This document shows positions 53,608 to 61,217 of a DNA stretch of 64,000 bases, in pieces (the stretch's first letter is position 1; every line of letters starts with the position of its first letter). Below the pieces are notes generated by a model that saw only the letters and a list, made by a program, of their open reading frames with translations, searched no databases and was not told the DNA's origin. The DNA is taken from contig CANLOE010000015.1 of NCBI GenBank assembly GCA_947492745.1, positions 1 through 64,000 on the forward strand, in the 5' to 3' direction. A program made the position numbers and the translations under genes. Source of the DNA: an uncultured Cyclobacteriaceae bacterium (GTDB taxonomy: Bacteria; Bacteroidota; Bacteroidia; Cytophagales; Cyclobacteriaceae).

Positions 53608-54537
53608 ATGCAAAGAACATTGTATAAGCATCAGAACTCTGTCATGACCGCACTGGGTGATGTGGGTTTTTTATTGAGGTTAGCTACTTTTACTGTTTTC
53701 GCTGGACGTGCCTGGCAGCATCTTTTTTGGGATGCCCCTTTTCGTACACTCCTGTGGGATCAGGCCATTCTGGGTACTGTTGTAGAGGCATTGACAGGAG
53801 CCTCTTGGCAGCAGTATGTCACTAGTGAGACCATGGATAACCTCATACAAGGGTCGATAAGGGGTTTTGGTCTCTTATACCTGCTTTGTGCTTTAGTAAC
53901 ACTCTTTATCAGACCCAATCTAGAAGTGTGGGGCAGGGTGCTCATCGCAGGAGTGTGTTCACTGCTTTTTCTGGCCCTGTTGTATTGCAAAGAGAAGTTT
54001 TTTCATGTCGGTCAGTTTTTTGAATACTCATTGCAGTTTGGTGTACCTCTATTGTTTTATCAGGTGTTTTTTCAAAAGGTAGATACGGAAAAAGTCGTGG
54101 TATATGCTAAAGTGCTGATTGCACTGACTTTTATCTGTCATGGACTTTACGCTGTGGGTTATTATCCGAGACCCGGTAATTTTGTGGACATGACCATCGA
54201 TATATTGGCCATTAGCGAAGCCGATGCACATCACTTGCTTTACTGGGCAGGTATCATCGATCTTGTTCTGGCCATTGGGATATTTCTGCCCAGAATAGCT
54301 CCCGCATTTTTACTGTATGCTTTTGTCTGGGGGCTGATGACAGCAGCAGCGCGATTAGTGGCCAATTTCCAAACTGATTTTATGATGGAAAGTTTTCATC
54401 AATGGACCTTCGAAGTAGTGTACCGATTGCCGCATGCCCTGGTGCCCTTATGGGTATTGGCTAGGCTGAACTTTGCTACCGCCTCGAAAGGATCAAAGGA
54501 AAACCATTCCGATTTGTCCACCTCTTTAGGAGGTTAA
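53608..54537 (+). CDS. Polytopic membrane protein, unknown
   Basis: 309 residues with about seven hydrophobic helices and short charged loops (for example FGLLYLLCALVTLFI and VLIAGVCSLLFLALLY). It may be distantly related to DoxX-type proteins, given its DoxX-like neighbours. It is divergent from them. No functional motif. Confidence 0.75.
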   Translation: MQRTLYKHQNSVMTALGDVGFLLRLATFTVFAGRAWQHLFWDAPFRTLLWDQAILGTVVEALTGASWQQYVTSETMDNLIQGSIRGFGLLYLLCALVTLFIRPNLEVWGRVLIAGVCSLLFLALLYCKEKFFHVGQFFEYSLQFGVPLLFYQVFFQKVDTEKVVVYAKVLIALTFICHGLYAVGYYPRPGNFVDMTIDILAISEADAHHLLYWAGIIDLVLAIGIFLPRIAPAFLLYAFVWGLMTAAARLVANFQTDFMMESFHQWTFEVVYRLPHALVPLWVLARLNFATASKGSKENHSDLSTSLGG

Positions 54538-54590
54538 TGGATTTTTTTATCTTCAATTATCCCAGCGGTGGTTTCAAGATGACGGCCTGT

Positions 54591-54815
54591 TCATGATCTC
54601 GCTATACTCCTTATATAGAGTGCTTCTACTTTTTCTCTGGCCCAAGGTGTTCTCCTCAAAAACTTGAGACTGGACTTGATACTCGGGTTTTCGTTAAAAC
54701 AGTTGATTCGTATCTTATCGCCCAGCACTTCCCAGCCATAATAGTCGACCAGTTCGGTAATGATCATCTCCAGTGTTTTGCCGTGTAGTGGGTTGTTGGG
54801 TTGGGGTTCTTTCAT
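54591..54815 (-). CDS. VF530 family small DNA-binding-like protein
   Basis: 74 residues. [53 protein letters not shown] and VEALY make the family signature. The fold resembles small DNA-binding helical proteins. Role unknown. Confidence 0.88.
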   Translation of the reverse strand: MKEPQPNNPLHGKTLEMIITELVDYYGWEVLGDKIRINCFNENPSIKSSLKFLRRTPWAREKVEALYIRSIARS

Positions 54816-54960
54816 GGGCCTTATTCTCTTCGATTTATATTGAGCAATACCAGATGCAAATTACGCGGAAAAACTTGAGAATATGCACTTTCCATATCGG
54901 TAAATTCATACCATTTTCTTCAACTCGGATCATGCACTAGCCTACCGTTATGTCTGTTTT

Positions 54961-55129
54961 GACCCAAAATGATCAGTAGCCTTCCTATTCCGAACATAAA
55001 CTGCTTCAAGATCAGCGGTTTTACACTACGTAGGTGTGTCACCTTAGTGATGCAAAAGCCTCCTCTCCCAAACCACTGATTTTATTGCTCTTTATGTCCT
55101 CATCACGAAATCCTATTGATCAATTGGGA
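54961..55129 (-). repeat. Family C element (copy 4)
   Basis: Starts ACCCAAAATGATCAGTAG and ends CCTATTGATCAATTGGG. The inside has TTTTACACTACGTAGG and TGTCACCTTAGTGATGC, blocks also seen in copies 1 and 2. A short ORF here (55034-55219) is repeat sequence, not a gene. From 55130 to 55524 nothing is recognised. Confidence 0.75.
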
Positions 55130-55524
55130 GGTGATGGAGTTCGCGAATACACTGTATTGGAGTTTCTTCCTGTGGACCAAAATAGGATAAATCGGGATAT
55201 CTCTTTGGGTTCATTGTAGCACCGCGAAAGTGGATTTAAGAAACATGTCCGTTTCATTGATCGGAGAAAAGGGTATTCTGCAACAGAAGGGCTGATGGAA
55301 GATAGCCAATATTGTTTATCGTCTTTACGGAATCAGTGAATTGTCAGTTGACAGCCCTTTTGTCTGTCTTTTGGCGGAATCATTGAACTTGCATATCATG
55401 ACCACCTATAGAGGTAGATAACATAGTGGACCGAATTTATAATTTGGCCTCAGGCCTCTTAGGTTTAATTAAAAGTTATCCGAACCCTAGTGGGTTTAAG
55501 GTCAAATGCTATTGGATTTGACTA

Positions 55525-55856
55525 AACCCGTATTATGCGTTGGAACTTCGTAACGAGGGTTTACATATCCATAAATCAGGTAGTTTTATTGGATCTGGCA
55601 TAGCACCGCTACGGTGAATCCAAAAAACGTAGTGCAACGACCGGTTTGCGGCTATTTATACAAATTTGGGTTTTAAATGTCGTATAAGATTCCGCGGGTC
55701 ATTTTGGTTTCAATCAAGGCGATAACCGCAGGGATAGCAGCGCTATCGCGAGGATTGTCAACGCAGAGTGAAGCAAAATGAACAGGAAGATAGGCGATTT
55801 TAAAAGCTAAGTTTGTATTAGATTCGCAGTAGATTTTTCAATGCATAATCCAGGTT
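55525..55856 (+). repeat. Family A element carrying nested family B (composite 2)
   Basis: Family A ends AACCCGTATTATGCGTTGGA and CAATGCATAATCCAGGTT enclose a family B element at 55659-55817. The interruption point matches composites 1 and 3. From 55857 to 56210 no gene is seen. Confidence 0.88.
55659..55817 (+). repeat. Family B element nested in family A (copy 2)
   Basis: 159 bp from TACAAATTTGGG to GCTAAGTTTGTA, flanked by TTA on both sides (55656-55658 and 55818-55820). Removing B and one TTA restores the simple A sequence. Confidence 0.88.
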
Positions 55857-56210
55857 AAAACAGTTACTTCCATGGCGACGTACTCGCCGCCACAAAAACA
55901 CGGACATAAGAAGTTCTTTCGGTAGGGCTTTTTTTAATGACTGCACTATCTCTCGGTTCGCCTGGTGAAGCCAACTCATATTATTTTTTCCTACCTAGCC
56001 ATTTTTGCATTTTTTGTCATTTAAAAGCCCGAATTCCCCTATGAAAACCAGACTTTTCTCCTCGCCAAATAGATGGATAACATAGGCTACTTTTTGCCAC
56101 TGAGTTGAAGGTAGTAGCATTACGGTTTGATGATAATTCATTAATAACCAAAGGCATGTAAATTCCTATATTTCGAAGGTATTTGTTACACAACCTAATC
56201 TATCCACAAA

Positions 56211-57239
56211 ATGAAAAAAACAAAAATCGTACTGCTATTATCGATTTTACTTTATGGTATTTCTTGTCAGGAAACAGAGATTACTCCTTCAGCCCCACAT
56301 CATCCTACAGAGGCTGGAGGCAAAAGTCTTTCTTTGGCTGAGAAAAGAGCAAATTTCTACTATGACCTTGCCTTTCATCATGCTCCCGTGCACTTTCAGG
56401 ACGTGGACAGGACGGGTAGGTATGCACTGGGAGGAAAGTCCGATTACATTACGGCCATTGATTTTGATGGTGATCTCAACTCCAGAAACAATTGGGACAA
56501 TATTTCTTCCTCCTCGAATACCAGAGCCTATGGTTATTATTCTGTAGTGGAAACCGAGAGCCACTACTACATCACCTACGCTTTCTTCCATCCTCGTGAC
56601 TGGACGGACAATTCTTTCGCCTACTATTTCGATAATCATGACAATGATCTGGAAGGTGCACTGATCATGGTCCGTAAAACTTCGAATAGGTATGGTACTG
56701 CCCAAGGAATGATTACCGTATTCCACAACGACTTTTACTCTTATGTATATCCCAATAGTGGCCTGCGGTCAGGTCACGAGTCGGTGGATGGCACACTATC
56801 CCTGAGGAACCATAACGGTATCCGAAGAGCGGAAACCTCGCAAGAGGCCAAAGGCCATGGTATGAAAGCTTATAGCAAACAGAAGCCGGGAGGAAATGAC
56901 TACGTCATTTACTATCCCGGAAATACGGCAGAAAGACCTACGGATATCTATGACAGAAATGTGAAATATCAGCTCAGGGACATCTATCGGGAATTGTGGG
57001 AAAAGCGCTTTAACGCTAACTTCCTTAGAGATGGAAAGCGCTTCCACACTTCGGTATGGACCAATGGCAATGCCGATGCACCATGGAACTGGGATGATGG
57101 AAACGATAGCAATTGCGGTCCTTGTCAAAGAGGAAAAATCGCTACCGACCCGGCCGGTCTGTTTCAGCGCTATTTTGATGGAGAGGGTAGTCCTTTTTCC
57201 AAAAGGTATCTCTACAATCCCTATATCGGTATAGAGTAA
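56211..57239 (+). CDS. Lipoprotein of unknown function
   Basis: 342 residues. The lipoprotein signal is LLLSILLYGISCQE (cysteine lipobox). The mature part has FHHAPVHFQDVDRTG, SDYITAIDFDGDLNSRNNWD, SHYYITYAFFHPRDWTD, VFHNDFYSYVYP and YNPYIGIE. The His/Asp-rich conserved blocks suggest an extracellular enzyme or binding domain, but I do not recognise the family with certainty. A clear terminator follows. Confidence 0.7.
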   Translation: MKKTKIVLLLSILLYGISCQETEITPSAPHHPTEAGGKSLSLAEKRANFYYDLAFHHAPVHFQDVDRTGRYALGGKSDYITAIDFDGDLNSRNNWDNISSSSNTRAYGYYSVVETESHYYITYAFFHPRDWTDNSFAYYFDNHDNDLEGALIMVRKTSNRYGTAQGMITVFHNDFYSYVYPNSGLRSGHESVDGTLSLRNHNGIRRAETSQEAKGHGMKAYSKQKPGGNDYVIYYPGNTAERPTDIYDRNVKYQLRDIYRELWEKRFNANFLRDGKRFHTSVWTNGNADAPWNWDDGNDSNCGPCQRGKIATDPAGLFQRYFDGEGSPFSKRYLYNPYIGIE

Positions 57240-57280
57240 CGCTATTCGAAGAGGCTTACCGAGCTGTAGTCTCATCTCTA

Positions 57281-57313
57281 GGGCTGTATCCTATTCGGTA
57301 CAGCCCCTTTTTT
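57281..57313 (+). terminator. Rho-independent terminator
   Basis: GGGCTGTA and TACAGCCC form the stem around a 10-base loop, followed by CTTTTTT. It ends the lipoprotein gene. Confidence 0.8.
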
Positions 57314-57396
57314 GGACCAATGCGGTGTGGGTTCGTCTTGATGTCGGAAGTGATCAGGAGCTGCAACTTCACTGTGGGGACTCCAAGTTTCGAAAA

Positions 57397-59619
57397 TCAA
57401 ACAAGGAGCAATCCATGCTTTCGCAATTCCCGCCATACCTGACTTCGGGTGAATTTTTCAAAATCAGTAAGTCCTACAGCTTCATAGGAAGCTTTTAGCG
57501 CGGACCATTGTAGGCGCTGTTTTCGCTGAGGGCGAAGTTCCGATAGCATTTTCGACAACCAGTGGCTTTCTGCCTCCCCACAGATTACCTGAAGGGTATC
57601 GGTCTTGTTTTCAAAGAAAAGTTTGGCCTTGATTTTCTGTTTGCCCTTATTCTTTTTTCGATAGGCCTCTACATATGGAACCTCACCTAGCCAGATAACG
57701 ACTGAGTTATCATGAACAGGAGTGCCTGCATAGGTCGCTAAGGCCTGTTCGATATACCATGTAGGGATATCCGTTTCCGGTACATCAAAGTCGAACCATT
57801 CCTGAAGTTCGAAATCAAAGCATATACCATGCATGTAATTGAACAGGGACTTGCGCAGTCCTGTACTGAACAGCTCATGATCGGCGCCCTCGGGATCTTC
57901 ATGGACCAGGTCATTATAGGCAAAACCACCTTTTTCAGGGCCTGTCCGTACTACCCCATAGCTTTCCGGTGCAAGCCCCACCGGACTATGTGCCGTCATG
58001 GCAAAGCGGTGCCAAAAGCCCGACTGGATGACCCCTTGTTCAAAAAGCTGGCGTACCATCTCCAGTGAGTCGATGGTTTCCTGTTCGGTCTGTGTGGGGA
58101 ACCCGTACATAAGATAGGCATGCACCATGATGCCCGCAGAAGTAAAGTTATGACTCACCTGCGCTACCTGTGCCACTGTTACCCCTTTTTCCATACGTTT
58201 CAGTAAGCGGTCAGAAGCTACCTCTAGGCCTCCGGACACAGCGATACAGCCCGAGGCTTTCAGTAATTGGCATAGGTCATCGGTAAAACGTTGTTCAAAG
58301 CGGATATTGGCCCACCAGGTAATGGTGAGGCGGCGATGCAGGATTTCCAGTGCCAGGTCTCTCATCAGGGCCGGGGGAGCAGCTTCGTCCACAAAGTGAA
58401 AGCCCGTTTCGCCCGTATTTCGGACCATTTCTTCGATACGGTCACAAAGCAGTGCCGCATTCACCGGGCGATAGTTTTGAATGTAGTCCAATGAGATATC
58501 ACAGAAAGAACACTTTTTCCAGTAGCAGCCCTGCGCCATGGTCAACTTGTTCCATCGGCCATCGCTCCACAAACGGTGCATGGGATTGGCCACTTCGATG
58601 ACCGAAAGGTATTTGTCCAGGGACAGGTCGCTGTAGTCCGGTGTACCCGTCTTGCCAAAGGGAATGTCCCCTGCTTTACTGGCATCATGGTATACCACTT
58701 CTCCCTTGGTGCCCAAAGCGTAGGTACGCTTCAGTGCATGGAGGGGGCGAGTGCCTTGCAGGTACTCCCATAGACAGAGTAAGGGACGCTCCCCATCGTC
58801 CAAGGTGATGAAGTCCACATAGTCGAAGACTCTGGGGTCACTGAGCGAACGCAATTCCGTATTCGGAAAACCACCTCCCATAACAATACGGATATCCGGA
58901 TGATTTTCCTTTAGGTACTGTCCGCAGCGTAATGCACCGTACAGATTACCGGGAAAGGGTACTGAAATACAGACGAGCTGTGGGATACCATACTGTAGTT
59001 GTTTTTCCAGACAAGCCGCTAATAGCTCATCCGTATAACTCAGAGGAGCTTGTAGATAAGCGTGAAGTTCATCAAAGCTATTGGCCGACATGGCCAGACG
59101 TTCGGCATATCGGCTGAAACCAAAATGCGGGTCAACAGTTTCCTTGATCAGGTCCGCAAGATCTTCTAGGTAGAGCGTGGAGTAATGTCGCGCCTTGTCT
59201 TGAATGCCAAGTGTACCGAAGGCCCATTCCATATCATCCAACTGCGCAAAACGGTTCGCTTCGGGTAGAAAATCACCATTACATATTTGATAGGCGAGGG
59301 TAGGGTTACTATACTGTAAAAATGAGATTACCGCATCGATGGTCGCTATATAGGTCTCTTGCAGACGAATCATACGCTGGCTATTGTCGGACCAGGCACT
59401 TTTCTCAACGTCATTGATAGTACTGAACAATTGCAGTAGCCCTTCTTTACTGAAGAGCTTCAATATGACCTCTATGCCCAAGTCGGCCTGCCGATTGGAG
59501 ATAACTTGCGTATTCAGAAACCCCTTGAGATACATCGTGGCAGGGTAGGGTGTGTTCAGTTGGGTAAAAGGCGGAGTCAGTAACAGTACGGAGGGTGATG
59601 TGCATTGGCTCATAGCCAT
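57397..59619 (-). CDS. B12-binding-domain radical SAM protein
   Basis: 740 residues. The middle (about 210-290) looks like a cobalamin-binding Rossmann domain: IRIVMGGGFPNTELR and VDFITLDDGERPLL. The radical SAM cluster follows as GCYWKKCSFCDIS (C365, C370, C373), a CX4CX2C spacing rather than the usual CX3CX2C. HFVDEAAPP and ITWWANIRFE follow. The C-terminal ~180 residues are unassigned. Such proteins perform methylations or other radical rearrangements, often in natural-product or modification pathways. No precursor peptide or partner gene is evident. Substrate unknown. Confidence 0.85.
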   Translation of the reverse strand: MAMSQCTSPSVLLLTPPFTQLNTPYPATMYLKGFLNTQVISNRQADLGIEVILKLFSKEGLLQLFSTINDVEKSAWSDNSQRMIRLQETYIATIDAVISFLQYSNPTLAYQICNGDFLPEANRFAQLDDMEWAFGTLGIQDKARHYSTLYLEDLADLIKETVDPHFGFSRYAERLAMSANSFDELHAYLQAPLSYTDELLAACLEKQLQYGIPQLVCISVPFPGNLYGALRCGQYLKENHPDIRIVMGGGFPNTELRSLSDPRVFDYVDFITLDDGERPLLCLWEYLQGTRPLHALKRTYALGTKGEVVYHDASKAGDIPFGKTGTPDYSDLSLDKYLSVIEVANPMHRLWSDGRWNKLTMAQGCYWKKCSFCDISLDYIQNYRPVNAALLCDRIEEMVRNTGETGFHFVDEAAPPALMRDLALEILHRRLTITWWANIRFEQRFTDDLCQLLKASGCIAVSGGLEVASDRLLKRMEKGVTVAQVAQVSHNFTSAGIMVHAYLMYGFPTQTEQETIDSLEMVRQLFEQGVIQSGFWHRFAMTAHSPVGLAPESYGVVRTGPEKGGFAYNDLVHEDPEGADHELFSTGLRKSLFNYMHGICFDFELQEWFDFDVPETDIPTWYIEQALATYAGTPVHDNSVVIWLGEVPYVEAYRKKNKGKQKIKAKLFFENKTDTLQVICGEAESHWLSKMLSELRPQRKQRLQWSALKASYEAVGLTDFEKFTRSQVWRELRKHGLLLV

Positions 59620-59679
59620 AACTTAGAGACTATTTTGAAAGATAGTATAATAGTAAAATTTGTTGTACCATATTTTGGA

Positions 59680-59835
59680 GAGGTACGAACGTAAAAATAA
59701 TGTCCTGTGGACATTATTAGTGAAGAGGCCGGCCTGTCGCGTGAGCCATGGACAGAGATAGCAGCGCTATCTGAGGGTATTTTAACGAAATTATGCACCC
59801 AAATAAGTACATAAGAAAATAAAAGATACATTTCG
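59680..59835 (+). repeat. Family D dispersed repeat
   Basis: Shares GTACGAACGT...AATAATGTCCT and the closing AAGTACATAAGAAAATAAAAGATAC pattern with 19908-20050. It has an internal hairpin AGATAGCAGCGCTATCT similar to that of family B. Confidence 0.5.
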
Positions 59836-59898
59836 CAACAGTCGCTTAAATGATGGTATAGTAAAAGTAGCAAAGATGGCAAAAATAGTAACGGCTTC

Positions 59899-60594
59899 CT
59901 AGTTATACAGTAGGCCATCGATGAGTTCGGTAATCAGTGCTTCATCCTCTTTTTCATAGATCAGCTCTGAGTTGATCAAATATTGTTGTGTTTGCTTGAG
60001 GATTTCAAAATTTGGGGTGTGAAGATGCTTGGGTATACGATAGATACGTTCGTCTTTCTTGTCAAAAGGGCAGGCTACCTTACTATTGAACAGGTAGGGG
60101 ATCAATATCTTCGAACAGCTCATGGCAACCCGGTCTACCGTATAGTGATGAAAATAATCCTGTAGCCGTTCATTGATATTTTCGAAGAACGCCAGTGTAT
60201 TGGCCAAGCGTACCCTGGACCCCGCTTTTGACTTTCCTCGGGTATTCAGGTATTTGATCTGGCTTTTGCCCTGCTTCTTCCTGACAGCATAGGTTTTGAA
60301 GGCTTTGTGTTCGATGATATGTATTCCTTCGCAGTAAGCAAGTGCGCAGCTCTCGGTCTGCACCAGAAGGATGATATAGCGATGAGGAGCTTCTTCGTCC
60401 TGTTCATCGGGTCCGATATCCTCTATATCCGATAGGGACATATGTATAGGTAATCTCAGGTAGATAGAGTGTTTTGCTTCGGGGAGTGACCATTGCCATC
60501 GGTGCTTTTCCACATCATAGATTTTGGGGACCGTTGTTTTATCCAATAGACGTATTACCTGTGTACTAAGATCATCACTGAGGGGCCTGTTCAT
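59899..60594 (-). CDS. bVLRF1-like (Vms1/ANKZF1-type) putative release factor
   Basis: I place the start at 60594 (MNRPLSDDLSTQVIRLL), giving about 231 residues. A longer frame to 60759 begins inside repeat family A and is probably not coding at its start. The core has an eRF1 domain 2-like segment: AVRKKQGKSQIKYLNTRG followed by GSRVRLANTLAFFENINERL. In Vms1/ANKZF1-type factors the loop Gln in this region supports hydrolysis of peptidyl-tRNA on stalled ribosomes. Bacteroidota have a lineage-specific version. Family call moderate; the role follows from it. Confidence 0.6.
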   Translation of the reverse strand: MNRPLSDDLSTQVIRLLDKTTVPKIYDVEKHRWQWSLPEAKHSIYLRLPIHMSLSDIEDIGPDEQDEEAPHRYIILLVQTESCALAYCEGIHIIEHKAFKTYAVRKKQGKSQIKYLNTRGKSKAGSRVRLANTLAFFENINERLQDYFHHYTVDRVAMSCSKILIPYLFNSKVACPFDKKDERIYRIPKHLHTPNFEILKQTQQYLINSELIYEKEDEALITELIDGLLYN

Positions 60595-60747
60595 TGACTT
60601 ACAGAAAGAAGTATGGAAAATTGAATACCTGACAAAACTACGATTTATTCCGATACGGTACAGTGCTTTGGCGCTCATACCTTTTTGTTCCATTTCAGTA
60701 TGGAGAAAGAGGGATGTCCATAAGAACCAATGCCCTTGATTGCTTTT

Positions 60748-61080
60748 ATCCCGGATCATGCATTGGAAAATCTACTGCGGATCTAATACAAACTTAGCTT
60801 TTAACTATCGCCTATCTTCCTGTTCATTTTGCTTCACTCTGCGTTGACCATCCTCGGGATAGCGCTGCTATCCCTGCGGTTATCGTCTGGATTGAAACCA
60901 AAATGACCCGCGGAATCTTATACGACATTTAAAACCCAAATTTGTATAAATAGCTGCAAACCGGTCGTTGCACTACGTTTTTTGAATTCACCATAGCGGT
61001 GTCCTGCTAAATCCAATAAAACTCCCTGATTTATTGATGTTTAAACCCTCTTTACGAAGTTCCAACGTATAATCCGGGTT
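60748..61080 (-). repeat. Family A element carrying nested family B (composite 3, inverted)
   Basis: Ends CCCGGATCATGCATTGGA and TTCCAACGTATAATCCGGGTT. Family B is at 60787-60946. The element's left end overlaps the upstream end of the bVLRF1-like reading frame. Confidence 0.88.
60787..60946 (-). repeat. Family B element nested in family A (copy 3)
   Basis: 160 bp from TACAAACTTAGC to CCCAAATTTGTA, flanked by TAA on both sides (60784-60786 and 60947-60949). The insertion point in A is identical to the other two composites. Confidence 0.88.
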
Positions 61081-61110
61081 TATCTCGGACTCTATGTGCG
61101 ATAGGGATAA

Positions 61111-61143
61111 AAAAGGGGCTGTCCGTACGGACAGCCCCTTTTG
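61111..61143. terminator. Strong bidirectional-looking terminator
   Basis: AAAAGGGGCTGTCCGT and ACGGACAGCCCCTTTT form a near-perfect 16-bp hairpin. It follows the end of the T9SS protein gene on the minus strand (A-rich side becomes T-rich there). Confidence 0.8.
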
Positions 61144-61217
61144 ATACTAAATCTGTAGACCGGCCACACTTACGCTAAAAAAATCACATCAGTACTTTTT
61201 AGCAAAGGGGACACCGG

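Noticed and set aside
55034-55219. 61-codon ORF
   Set aside because: It lies inside a family C repeat; the frame is not shared by other copies.
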